In this document: positions 33,726 through 42,130 of the stretch, one piece after another
Numbering within the stretch: the stretch's first letter is position 1
Layout: the number at the start of each line of letters is the position of its first letter
Assembly: GCA_040752275.1 (NCBI GenBank)
Contig: JBFMFH010000062.1
Coordinates: 137,676-201,675, forward strand
Source of the DNA: JBFMFH01 sp040752275
Lineage (GTDB): Bacteria; Acidobacteriota; Vicinamibacteria; Vicinamibacterales; JAKQTR01
DNA length: 64,000 nucleotides
Reading direction: 5' to 3'
Notes under the pieces: model-generated
What the model was told of the DNA's origin: nothing
What the model saw: only the letters and a program-made list of their open reading frames with translations
Databases searched by the model: none
Made by a program: the position numbers and the translations under genes

Positions 33726-34547
33726 GTGACGGCGAACTACAAGCTCACGGTCGACGTGCTGCGGCGGGAACTGGGCGGCCAGCATGTCTGGCTGCTGGTG
33801 CTGAACACGAAGGGCGTGAACGTGTGGTGCGCGGCCGGCAAGGGGACCTTCGGCACGGCGGAAGTCGTCCAACGAATCCAGGCCGTCGGACTGCGCGCGC
33901 TGGTGGATCACCGCCGCCTCATCCTGCCCCAATTGAGCGCCACCGGCGTCGCGGCGCACGAGGTCAAGCGTCTCACCGGCTTCGAGATGCAGTACGGCCC
34001 GATTCTCGCGCGAGACATCCCCGCATATCTGGCGAACCGCCTGAAAGCGACCCCGGAGATGCGCCGAATCCAGTTCGGCTGGAAGGACCGGCTCGTCCTC
34101 GCGCCCATCGAACTGGTCGGCGCCGCGAAGCCGGCGCTCGCGATCTTCGCCATCATCGCCATCGTCGATCTCATCAGCCACGGCCGCCCGACGCTCGGCG
34201 CGCTCCGCGGCTTCGCGCCGTACCTGGCCGCGATCCTGGCCGGCGGGCTCGTCGCGCCGCTGCTGCTCCCCTGGCTGCCGTTTCGCTCGTTCGCGCTCGC
34301 TGGCGCCGCGCTCGGCGTCGTCGTCGCCACGGCGTGGCTGTGGCTGCTCCCAGCCGGTTTGCTCGAAGGCGCAGGGTTGGCGCTCGTCATGGTGGCCATC
34401 GTGTCGTTCATGATGCTCACGTTCACCGGCTCGACGACGTTTACGACGCTGTCTGGCGTGAAGCTCGAGACGCGGTATGCCGTCCCGGCGCTCGCCTCGA
34501 CCGCCGGCGCAGGCGTGCTCTGCAGCTTGCTCGCCCTCTGGGTCTAG
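33726..34547 (+). CDS. hgcA: HgcA, corrinoid membrane protein for mercury methylation (N-terminus short)
   Basis: A 273-residue protein with the diagnostic cap-helix motif NVWCAAGK (32-39), whose Cys35 binds the cobalt of the corrinoid. The corrinoid domain continues to about residue 125. Five membrane segments follow, ending in the family signature TFTGSTTFTTLSGVKLETR. HgcA transfers a methyl group to Hg(II). Known HgcA proteins place this Cys near residue 90-95, so about 55-60 N-terminal residues are missing. In-frame similarity reaches only SPVLVTANYK, and a stop lies at 33693. The only start is a GTG without a ribosome site, next to an inverted-repeat element, so expression is uncertain. 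hgcB follows directly. Confidence 0.88.
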   Translation: MTANYKLTVDVLRRELGGQHVWLLVLNTKGVNVWCAAGKGTFGTAEVVQRIQAVGLRALVDHRRLILPQLSATGVAAHEVKRLTGFEMQYGPILARDIPAYLANRLKATPEMRRIQFGWKDRLVLAPIELVGAAKPALAIFAIIAIVDLISHGRPTLGALRGFAPYLAAILAGGLVAPLLLPWLPFRSFALAGAALGVVVATAWLWLLPAGLLEGAGLALVMVAIVSFMMLTFTGSTTFTTLSGVKLETRYAVPALASTAGAGVLCSLLALWV

Positions 34548-34559
34548 GTGGAGGTCGCG

Positions 34560-34841
34560 ATGACGCGTTATCTGCTTGCCGGACATTCGCTGGTGATCGA
34601 CGAAGCCTCGTGCAACGGCTGTGGCCGGTGCGTGGAGGTCTGCCCGCACGAGGTCTTCGCCATGAACGACCACGTCGCTCGTATCGTCAGCCGCGACACC
34701 TGCATGGAGTGCGGCGCCTGCCGGATGAACTGCTCCGAGGATGCGATCACGGTCGACTCGGGCGTCGGGTGTGCGGCCGCGCTCATCGCCCAGATGGCGC
34801 GCGGCGGCGGCACCGACAACCCTTCGTGCTCGTGCGGCTGA
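34560..34841 (+). CDS. hgcB: HgcB, 2[4Fe-4S] ferredoxin partner of HgcA
   Basis: A 93-residue ferredoxin. Cluster 1 ligands are C18, C21, C24 and C28 (CNGCGRCVEVCP). Cluster 2 ligands are C48, C51, C54 and C58 in CMECGACRMNC, the HgcB signature. A further Cys71 and the C-terminal pair C90/C92 match the extra cysteines of HgcB, thought to handle Hg(II). It reduces the HgcA corrinoid so that it can be re-methylated. The ATG at 34560 has GGAGG well placed; a GTG at 34548 is an alternative. It lies 12 bases after the hgcA stop. Confidence 0.92.
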   Translation: MTRYLLAGHSLVIDEASCNGCGRCVEVCPHEVFAMNDHVARIVSRDTCMECGACRMNCSEDAITVDSGVGCAAALIAQMARGGGTDNPSCSCG

Positions 34842-35109
34842 GTGCTTCGACTCGCAAGGTCGGCGACGTATGGCACTCGGGTGGCGGGCCTCTTGCGCTC
34901 GCGCGGGTGACAGATTCGCCCTGCCGGAGTGTTGAACGACCAGGGCGAGCCCACAGGTCACGCTCAACCAGGCGTACCAGTTCGCTCCCACGACGCCTGA
35001 ACCCACACGCCGGCGGCGCGTGCCGGGATCGGGGGCGGCGGATTGGTCTGGACAAGCAGCGCCGGGATTGGATCTCGGGGGCGCAGTCGACCGGTGTTAG
35101 CGTGGCGGT

Positions 35110-35649
35110 ATGGACCACCACGAGGCCGTCATGCCGTTCGCGAACGCCTACGCCGATGCCGGGTTCGCCGAGGCATACTCTCAGCTGCAGTTCCCCGGAA
35201 CCTACTACCTCGCGTTCCGTGACCTCCCGGCCCTCGTTTCCCGTCACGCGACAGGCCGACGCGCACTCGACTTCGGCTGCGGTGCGGGGCGCTCGACCCG
35301 CTTCCTGCGGAGCCTCGGCTTCGATGCGATCGGAATCGACATCGCCGAGGACATGCTGGCGAGGGCGCATGCCCTCGACCCCGAGGGCGATTACCGCCTC
35401 ATTCCAGACGGACATCTCGGGGCCTTCGAAGTGAGCGGGTTCGATCTCGTCTTCTCGGCGTTCACCTTCGACAACATCCCGACCCGGGAGCGGAAGGTGG
35501 TGCTCGAGCGGTGCGTTCGTCTCGTCGTGCCTGGGCGCGCTCCGCACCTTGTGGAGCGCCTCGAGATACCCCTTGATGACGTTGGCCGGCCCGCCACCGC
35601 GTTCGGGACGCTGAGTGAGGAACGCCATGCCCCGGGCCCAGCGGGCTGA
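35110..35649 (+). pseudogene. Class I SAM methyltransferase, 3'-truncated
   Basis: The N-terminal 140 residues form a Rossmann methyltransferase: motif I is ALDFGCGAGRSTRFL, motif II GIDIAEDML, and motif IV FDLVFSAFTFDNIP. After VVLERCVRLVVPG the sequence turns into a Pro/Arg-rich tail without the remaining strands, so the 3' half has been replaced. The opposite strand here reads GGGPANVIKGYLEALHKVR, possibly the end of an unrelated gene brought in by the same rearrangement. The substrate is unknown. The 34842-35109 gap before it holds no clear gene. Confidence 0.6.
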
Positions 35650-35826
35650 GCGTCCGGTAAGGAGCGGCCACGAAGAGCGATCGAGCGACGCGCTCACTTC
35701 GCCTCCAGACGCGCGCCGGGCACCAGCGGGCCCGAGTAGAGCGCGTCGCGCGGCGCCTTCTCCCGGGGCCTCCCTGGAAGCTGAGTGTAGGCGCATCTTC
35801 GCCGGCCCGCGCAGCCGAGTCAAAGT

Positions 35827-36888
35827 TCACTTCTCCAGATCCTTGACACAGCGGTACCCGTGGCGCGGGTTGCCGAAGCCCTTCGGCTGGTGCGAAACAA
35901 ACCCCTGGTAGTTCACGAACCAGGCCTCGGCGGCTGAGTGTTCGGATGTCCACATATAGATCGGCGGGTCATCGGGATTCCACAGCGGCGTTTCCTTGTC
36001 GGGCTGCCGCGCGCACGTCATGCGCCCGCGCTGGCCGTTCCATGTGCAACCGGCCGACCTGCCGTCGCGCGTCAGCGAGCGCACGAACTCGTCGGTGGCC
36101 GGCATGCGCCAGACTCCCTGGCGCTGCGGCATGAGCGCCGTCCCCTCGGCGTTGAGGTACGCGCACAGGCCGGTCGACGCCATGTCCTCGGCCGTCGCGT
36201 GGCGCGCGCCCGCGTCGCGGCCGGTCTTCAATCCGACGGGCGGCACGCCGTAGAAGGCGAGGCTGTCCCACGACGGGTAGCCGCCCCACGTCTGGCGCCA
36301 GTTCCAGCCCGGCCCCGCAGGCGCCCAGACGAGCCGGACGCCGCCGCCCTCAATCAGCCTCGCGCCGCGGTCCCCATCGTCGTGGCGTCTCAGGATCTGC
36401 GGGAGGTTGATCGCTGACATCACCAGCGCGAGCGCCAGTGGTACGCCGACGACCGCGAGCCACCGCGCGCGCCGCCGCCACCATGGAGCGGCGCGCAGGT
36501 CAGACCCGGCGCCCCGTCGGGCGCGCATGGTTCCGTCGACGATGAACAGCGCTCCGCCGAGCAGGGTAAAGGCCGCCATACCGGACCAACTGAGCACCAG
36601 CCCCCACGAGAACCCCCAGCGCTGGAGGTTCATCGAGATCGCCCACCCGTAGAACGCGAGGCTGAGCAGGATGATGATGGCGCCCATCACACGCGGCCAG
36701 GCGAGTGTGGCCGCGCCGAGCGCCAGCGCCACAGCGAACGGGAGGAGGTACGCCAGAGGTTGGGGAAACGGCATGCCCCAGCCCTCGTAGTAGAGTTCGC
36801 CGAAGCTCCAAAAGGTCCAGAACGAGACAAACGCCATGAGCAGAGTGGTGCCGAGAATCGCCGGCACGCGTGAGATGGGCAACTGCAT
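35827..36888 (-). CDS. Membrane protein with C-terminal Lcl/FGE-like domain
   Basis: About 353 residues from MQLPISRVPAIL. Four membrane segments lie in the first 120 residues, a fifth at about 145-165, and a soluble domain follows (about 175-353). The soluble part has WRMPATDEFVRSL, WNPDDPPIYMWTSE and a final NPRHGYRCVKD. That layout resembles Lcl C-terminal or formylglycine-enzyme-like domains, but catalytic residues cannot be assigned. The function is unknown. It is convergent with the truncated methyltransferase. Confidence 0.55.
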   Translation of the reverse strand: MQLPISRVPAILGTTLLMAFVSFWTFWSFGELYYEGWGMPFPQPLAYLLPFAVALALGAATLAWPRVMGAIIILLSLAFYGWAISMNLQRWGFSWGLVLSWSGMAAFTLLGGALFIVDGTMRARRGAGSDLRAAPWWRRRARWLAVVGVPLALALVMSAINLPQILRRHDDGDRGARLIEGGGVRLVWAPAGPGWNWRQTWGGYPSWDSLAFYGVPPVGLKTGRDAGARHATAEDMASTGLCAYLNAEGTALMPQRQGVWRMPATDEFVRSLTRDGRSAGCTWNGQRGRMTCARQPDKETPLWNPDDPPIYMWTSEHSAAEAWFVNYQGFVSHQPKGFGNPRHGYRCVKDLEK

Positions 36889-37057
36889 CGCGCAACGTCC
36901 CTCAGAGGAAAGCGCACTCGCGGCGGAGTATAGACCCGGCGGGGTCCCTGAACGTGATCGCGCCATGTCTTTTCGTGAAAGAATCTGTCCCGCATCGCCA
37001 GCCGCCGTTTCTACTGAGCCCGGATACACTTGGCGGACTGAAATGCCCGGTTCGACT

Positions 37058-37504
37058 TCACCTTGCGTCCATCTGGCAGTTGGCCGTAGGTCTGCGCGGA
37101 TCGAGCGTCACGGCGCCGATATGAATCTGCGCCTGGGCGTGGCCGTGGGCGCGGCGAATCAGCGCCCGGACCCTGGCCAGCACCTCTTCGATGTGAAACG
37201 GCTTCGGCACGTAGTCGTCGGCACCGCTGTCGATGCCGAGGACACGCTCCGCCCAACTGCCGCGGGCGGTGACGACCAGGACCGGGGCCGTCAGCCCGCC
37301 GTCACGCCACCGGCGCAGCAGACCGAGCCCATCGGCGCCCGGCAGACCCAGATCGAGCAGCACGGCGTCGTAGGATTCCGTCGACACCAGTTCGTCCGCT
37401 CGCTGTCCGTCACGTGCGCAGTCGACGGCGTGGCCCGCCGCCATCAGCGCAGCGGTCAGCTGGTCGGCGATGGCCGCTTCGTCCTCAACGACGAGAATCC
37501 GCAG
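37058..37504 (-). pseudogene. OmpR-type response regulator lacking ATG and DNA-binding domain
   Basis: The receiver domain is complete: LRILVVEDEAAIADQL, the phosphoacceptor in AVLLDLGLPGADGLGLL, VVTARG and GADDYVPKPFHIEEVLARV. At the place where the family has ATG there is CTG (37504), preceded by AAAGGA. After GAVTLDPRR, where the winged-helix output domain should begin, the frame ends at TANCQMDAR. No kinase is adjacent. It is a decayed regulator, or at best a stand-alone receiver. Confidence 0.65.
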
Positions 37505-37591
37505 GAGGTCCTTTATGCCGCGAAACCGCCTGAACAGAGGCTGAGCGGTGCATTCGGCCGGGGTTCAGCCTCACTCCCGCAGACTGGCGTC

Positions 37592-38359
37592 ATGTTCACA
37601 ACCTGGTTTCGTTACGACTTCGGGTACTCGTGGCCGTTCACATCCGGGCACCTGGTGGTGTGTGCCGCCGGATTGCTGCTGGTGGCGCTCGCCGCGTGGC
37701 TCCGCTGGAATCGATGGTGGGTCGCCGCCTTCGCCGCGCTCGCCACCTGGGGGCTCGCAGGCGCGATCGTGATGCACCATGCGATCCAGATCAATGAACC
37801 GGTTCGGTTGCCCACGCCGGCGTTCCTGGCGGCGGGCGAGGGGCGCGTCCTCGACCTCGGAGCCGGGTCAGGCCGGGCCGCTGTCGGCGTGCTGCTTGCG
37901 CGACCGCAGGCGCGCGTGACCGCCGTCGACCTCTACCAGGGATACTACGGCATCGATGACAACACCCCGGCCCGCCTGATGCGCAACGCGGCTCTGGCCG
38001 GAGTCGAGGCGCGTGTCGACGTCCGCACGGCGGACATGCGCGAGCTGCCGTTCCGCGACGGCGAGTTCGACGCCGCGATCAGTGTCGCCGCCATCGATCA
38101 CCTGAGGTGGGGCGACATGGAGCGGGCGATGCGTGAGGTCGCCCGCGTCCTGAGGCCTGACGGCGAGTTCCTCGTCATCAGCCTCAATCCGGACGCCTGG
38201 GTGGGGGTTGCCCTTCCGCTGTCACTCCACGGGCACGGGTATTGGGGGCAATCGCAGTCTCGCGACCGCTGGCGTCAGGCGTTCGGCCGGTGCGGATTCG
38301 ACGTCAAGGAGGTGGGCACGGGCCCGGCGACGTTGTACTGGCTCGTCACCAGACGGTAG
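37592..38359 (+). CDS. Membrane-anchored class I SAM methyltransferase
   Basis: A 255-residue protein. Two membrane helices (about 18-36 and 42-64) are followed by a Rossmann methyltransferase with GRVLDLGAGSGRAAVGVLLA (motif I), VTAVDLYQGYYG, ELPFRDGEFDAAISVAAIDHL and EVARVLRPDGEFLVISLN. The last strands (GFDVKEVGTGPATLYWLVTRR) are present, so it looks intact. A small membrane-associated substrate such as a lipid or quinone is plausible but not shown. The start ATG at 37592 has no strong ribosome site. Confidence 0.75.
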   Translation: MFTTWFRYDFGYSWPFTSGHLVVCAAGLLLVALAAWLRWNRWWVAAFAALATWGLAGAIVMHHAIQINEPVRLPTPAFLAAGEGRVLDLGAGSGRAAVGVLLARPQARVTAVDLYQGYYGIDDNTPARLMRNAALAGVEARVDVRTADMRELPFRDGEFDAAISVAAIDHLRWGDMERAMREVARVLRPDGEFLVISLNPDAWVGVALPLSLHGHGYWGQSQSRDRWRQAFGRCGFDVKEVGTGPATLYWLVTRR

Positions 38360-38499
38360 CGCGTCGCGAACCGGCCGGGCGTAACGGATCAGCCTGCCCT
38401 GCACTTCGAGTTCACGGGCCACGGTGACCGTATACCAGGGAATCGAGCCCTCGAACCCCTCGAGCTTCGCCTTGACCCGCCGGGTCAGCTGCGCCCGCC

Positions 38500-40146
38500 C
38501 TACTTTATCAGCACCTTGACGTCGGGATAGCCCATCAGTTTCAGGATGAGGTAGGCGACGGCCGCCTCGCCCGGGTCGTCCGACACGCACACGAGTTCCG
38601 CGTACCGGGGCACGCCAGCCTTGGTCAGGATACTCCAGATGTCCTTGGCGGCCTTCGGCGTGCCATCGGCGTTCAGCAGATCGGAGTACGGCACGTGCGC
38701 GACCTTCCCATCCGGCATCGTCGCCGGCAGAACCGTGCCTGCCGCGACGAAGACCTTCGGATAGAGGCCCGTGGTGCTCACCGGATCGGAAATCACCACG
38801 CCGGGTCGCGCATGCGCCGCGTACGGCTTCGCGTCGACCGCGAGGTCCTGAGGCGACCTCTTCGACCCGACGATGGTCGGGGCTGTCGTGGACATCAGAC
38901 CTCCCGCGGCCCACCGGTCTGCCGGATCGATGAGCACCGACACTCTCTTCTGGCCGATCGCCTCCAGGGCGACGAAAGCCAGAGCCGCGTCTGGCGTCAG
39001 ACCTGCGCCCGACACCACCACCGCCTCGAGCGACGCGTCAACGCCGGCGGCACCGAGCCGCTCGGCCAGCGCGGCAGCATCGGCCAGGTGGGTTCGGAAC
39101 ACTCCAGCCGGGACGCTGACAGCGTAGGGCACGTGGCCGGCCGCATACAATTCGGCGGGCCTCACGTCGACGATACTGACCTCGGTGCTGACGTACATCC
39201 GGAGCATCTGCCCGCCCTTCCACTGCAGCCAGCGCGAGTCGCGCAGCAGATACGGCGCGTCGTACGTCCAGTAGGGCAGCCGCCGCTCGTCGCTGAGGTA
39301 GCCCAGCTCGGATTCTGCGTAGAGCTTGACCGTCGGGTAGTCCAGGAGGAACTTCAGCGCGAAGAACGGGGCGCTGGCAGCGACACCCCCGCCGCAGTAG
39401 GTGTACACGGGCCGCTCAGGCCCGATGCCCAGGTGCCGCAGGATGCGCCGCAGTTCGTCGGGAGACTTGAAGGTCTTGTCGGAGTTGTACAGGTCGGCGC
39501 TCGGCAGAAGGATACCGTTGGGAATGTGACCGCCCCGGTCGAAGGGCTGGGTCTGGCCGAAGTGCCAGTCCGCGCCCAGGGCCTCGAGCAGCACGTGATG
39601 GGCTGGGTCGCCCGAGGCATTCAGGACTTCGGGCAACCTGACCCGTACGCCCTCGTTGACCTGGGCGATCGTGAACGTTCCGGTCCTAGGCGCTGGCGGC
39701 ACCTCTTTCGTCACTGGCAGTCCGGCCTCCCGCCACTTGGCGAGCCCGCCGTCGAGGATGGTGAGCTGCGCAGGAGGGAACCCGTGGTAGTAGAGGGAGA
39801 AGAACAGCCGCGTCGCCATGAACGACCCGCCGGGGTCGTAGAGGACCAGCGTCCTGGTCGGACTGATCCCCCAGGACTGGTACATCTTCTCCGCCTCGGC
39901 GACCGGTAATTCGCGCCCGCCGTAGACGAACGCGTTGACGTTGACCGCCCCTGGGATGTGGGCGGCCCCATAGGCCGGCGGCAGCGACGCGTCCAAGACG
40001 AGCACGTCGGGGTCGTTGAGATGCTGCTCGAGCCACCGGACATCGACCAGGTGGCGCGTGATGCCTTGTGCAGCCGAGCGCGTCGGCGACGCAAGTAGGC
40101 AGCACGCGACGGCGAACAGGACACCAGACTTCAGGGTCTTCGGCAT
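38500..40146 (-). CDS. Exported multi-domain rhodanese (sulfurtransferase)
   Basis: A 548-residue protein with a Sec signal peptide (MPKTLKSGVLFAVACCLLASPTRS in part, cleavage after AAQ). It has about four rhodanese-like domains. The first (about 32-145, LVDVRWLEQHLNDPDVLVLDAS, ILDGGLAKWREAGLP) lacks the active Cys. The second (about 165-300) has the persulfide loop YTYCGGGVAAS. The third and fourth (about 310-400 and 430-548) are degenerate, with SGAG and CVSDDPG loops. It probably transfers sulfur from thiosulfate or similar donors in the periplasm. AGGAGG precedes the ATG. Confidence 0.8.
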   Translation of the reverse strand: MPKTLKSGVLFAVACCLLASPTRSAAQGITRHLVDVRWLEQHLNDPDVLVLDASLPPAYGAAHIPGAVNVNAFVYGGRELPVAEAEKMYQSWGISPTRTLVLYDPGGSFMATRLFFSLYYHGFPPAQLTILDGGLAKWREAGLPVTKEVPPAPRTGTFTIAQVNEGVRVRLPEVLNASGDPAHHVLLEALGADWHFGQTQPFDRGGHIPNGILLPSADLYNSDKTFKSPDELRRILRHLGIGPERPVYTYCGGGVAASAPFFALKFLLDYPTVKLYAESELGYLSDERRLPYWTYDAPYLLRDSRWLQWKGGQMLRMYVSTEVSIVDVRPAELYAAGHVPYAVSVPAGVFRTHLADAAALAERLGAAGVDASLEAVVVSGAGLTPDAALAFVALEAIGQKRVSVLIDPADRWAAGGLMSTTAPTIVGSKRSPQDLAVDAKPYAAHARPGVVISDPVSTTGLYPKVFVAAGTVLPATMPDGKVAHVPYSDLLNADGTPKAAKDIWSILTKAGVPRYAELVCVSDDPGEAAVAYLILKLMGYPDVKVLIK

Positions 40147-40463
40147 GTCATCCTCCTGTGCCCGAGCTCTCCCACGCTGGTGCTCGGCCACCCCTCACGG
40201 CGGCGTTCGCCGCTGGCGGCGCACACCCGTCGCACGCGCCTGCGCGGCAGGCGCGGGACTGGCCGAGGAAGACAGGTCGGGGTTGGGGGCAAATGTCAGT
40301 ACAGGGACATACGATCCTGTCGACAGGAAGGTTCAGAGCAGCCGACCCGGATCCATGGTCTAGTGCGTCCCAACACAGGATACTCCTGTCGGAGCCGAAC
40401 GCCGACCACGAGGAACTGCTGGCCCTGTAACACGCGCCCGGTTTCCACGTATTCTCCCCGAAC
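40147..40463. other. Intergenic region with palindromes upstream of the ECF sigma gene
   Basis: This 317-base gap between the rhodanese gene and the sigma factor gene contains a perfect 12-bp palindrome CCTGTCGACAGG (40316-40327). A CAGGA-TAC-TCCTG fold-back follows near 40376-40389. Both share the CCTGTCG half-site, so they may be two operators of one regulator. No convincing gene is present. Confidence 0.45.
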
Positions 40464-40970
40464 ATGGACGCCACTGACTTCGGGTCGATCTACCAGCGCT
40501 ACGCGGCCGATGTCTTCCGCTTCGCGCTCCACCTGTGCGGGAACCGGCCAGACGCCGAGGACATCCTCTCCGAGACGTTCATCCGCGCGTGGACGTCGCC
40601 GGCCGGCATCCGCGTGGGCACCGTCAAGGCGTACCTGTTGATGATCGCGCGCAACCTGCACCTCGACCGCGTGCGGGTCGCCGGCCGGACCGCCGTCCTC
40701 GAGATCGACTCGCCGGATTCGGCTCCCGGCCCGGAGACGACTGCCGTACAACGCGACGAGGTGAGGGCGCTGCGGTCGGCCCTGGCCAGGTTGCCCGAGC
40801 GAGAACGCGCCGCCCTGCTGATGCGCGGCGTCGGCGACCTGACGTACGACGTGATCGGGGCCGCGCTGGGCATGTCACCGGGTGCCGCGAGGGTCACAGT
40901 CCACCGCGCCCGCATCAAGTTGGCCGGCCTCCGGGCCCGGGCTGGAGAACACCATGAAGATCACACCTGA
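40464..40970 (+). CDS. ECF-family RNA polymerase sigma factor
   Basis: A 168-residue sigma-70-like protein. Region 2 (about 8-75) has YQRYAADVFRFALHLCGNRPDAEDILSETFIRAW. Region 4 (about 105-160) has LARLPERERAALLMRGVGDLTYDVIGAALGMSPGAARVTVHRAR, including the helix-turn-helix. It directs transcription of a small stress or envelope regulon. Its 3' end overlaps a membrane anti-sigma gene by 17 bases, which fixes its mode of control. Confidence 0.9.
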   Translation: MDATDFGSIYQRYAADVFRFALHLCGNRPDAEDILSETFIRAWTSPAGIRVGTVKAYLLMIARNLHLDRVRVAGRTAVLEIDSPDSAPGPETTAVQRDEVRALRSALARLPERERAALLMRGVGDLTYDVIGAALGMSPGAARVTVHRARIKLAGLRARAGEHHEDHT

Positions 40971-41367
40971 CGTCATTTCCGACCTGTGGCCGCTCTATGC
41001 CGCTGGTGAAGCAACGCCCGACACGCGAGCGCTCGTCGAGGAATTCCTCGCCGGGAATCCCGGCGTTGCCGAGAGGCTGCGCAAGCAGTTCGACGTGCCC
41101 TCCGGGGACACCCCGATCCCGCCGGACGCCGAGGCCCGCGCGCTCCAGCAGACGAAAGATGTGATCGGCGGAAGCGGGTGGCTTCGCGGCACGAGGCTGG
41201 TGGCCCTGGTCCTGACGATCCTCGCGATCGCCCGCCTGGGCAGCGACGACAGCGAAACCGTCTGGGGACGCGTGTTCGTGGCCGGCGCGGCGTGGCTCGT
41301 CTACCTGGTGTCGCTCCATCGCGCGCGGCGCAACGCGCTGCGGGCGGCGACGCCGCGGCCAGAGTGA
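40954..41367 (+). CDS. Membrane-bound anti-sigma factor
   Basis: A 137-residue protein. An N-terminal zinc-less anti-sigma-type helical domain (MKITPDVISDLWPLYAAGEATPDTRALVEEFLAGNP) is followed by membrane helices at about 80-96 and 104-120. The overlap with the sigma gene and this architecture identify it as the cognate anti-sigma factor that holds the sigma factor at the membrane. The HxxxCxxC zinc motif of the ZAS family is absent. Confidence 0.8.
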   Translation: MKITPDVISDLWPLYAAGEATPDTRALVEEFLAGNPGVAERLRKQFDVPSGDTPIPPDAEARALQQTKDVIGGSGWLRGTRLVALVLTILAIARLGSDDSETVWGRVFVAGAAWLVYLVSLHRARRNALRAATPRPE

Positions 41368-41455
41368 TCCCGCCTCTCACGTGCACGGAGAGGGCTGACG
41401 CTGCCGGGCCGCGGCGCCATGGTCACGCTCGGCACACTTCCGCCTGCGCGGGACG

Positions 41456-41968
41456 TCAGCCGTTCCGTCGCACGTGTTGCAGCAGCCAAACCAGTACCGC
41501 GACGGTGATGAGAACCGCCGCGACAAACAGCGCCAGCGGGGGAGCGCCGGCGGCCAGACCCCGCACCCGCATCGACAGGACCATGCCGACCAGCGCGACG
41601 TCCATCACCACGGCGAACGCCAGCATGACGGACACCAGCCAGTAGGCGAACGGCCGCCGCAGGATCAGACCGACGCCGCCGACAATGAAAGCGGGAAGCA
41701 CGATACCGACGTCGAGGACATGGACCGGGTTCGTGACAAGGCCGGTCTCGACCGCGCCCTTCGGCATCTGTCCCGACGTCAGGGCCGGCACGATCTCCGC
41801 CAGCCACAGGGCGTAGAAGAACAAGCCAAGCAGGAGCGAGAACCCACCGGCGGTCTTCACCGGCGCGTCAGGGCCGAACCACCCTTGCACGTGGTCGCGG
41901 CCGATCGCGGCGACGAGTCCGACGAACGCGTAGAAGGCCCGCGCGCGGGAGTATGGGGGTCCGAACAC
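41456..41968 (-). CDS. Integral membrane protein, N-terminally short
   Basis: About 170 residues from a GTG at 41968, with four hydrophobic segments (near 55-75, 85-110, 115-140 and 145-165). Related proteins are around 240-260 residues, with two or three more helices before YSRARAFYAFVGLVAAIG, so this copy may be 5'-truncated. The first 40 residues are poorly hydrophobic. The function is unknown. It is divergent from the two-component operon downstream. Confidence 0.5.
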   Translation of the reverse strand: MFGPPYSRARAFYAFVGLVAAIGRDHVQGWFGPDAPVKTAGGFSLLLGLFFYALWLAEIVPALTSGQMPKGAVETGLVTNPVHVLDVGIVLPAFIVGGVGLILRRPFAYWLVSVMLAFAVVMDVALVGMVLSMRVRGLAAGAPPLALFVAAVLITVAVLVWLLQHVRRNG

Positions 41969-42130
41969 AAGTGATCTCCAGAATCGGGCCCCTGGAACAC
42001 GAAACTGGATCGCCTGTGCACGAACAGTGCTGCCGGCGGAGATGGCCCGGAGCGGTCTGTGGTGGGAACTGGTCGTCGCCAGGGGGCGTCCCGATGTACG
42101 ATCTGGGAACACCGCCAGCGAGGGCTGCCG

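Noticed and set aside
38360..38499. Minus-strand stretch reading LEGFEGSIPWYTVTVARELEV
   Set aside because: It looks protein-like, but it is too short and unassigned, with no start or stop context. It may be the relic of a lost gene.
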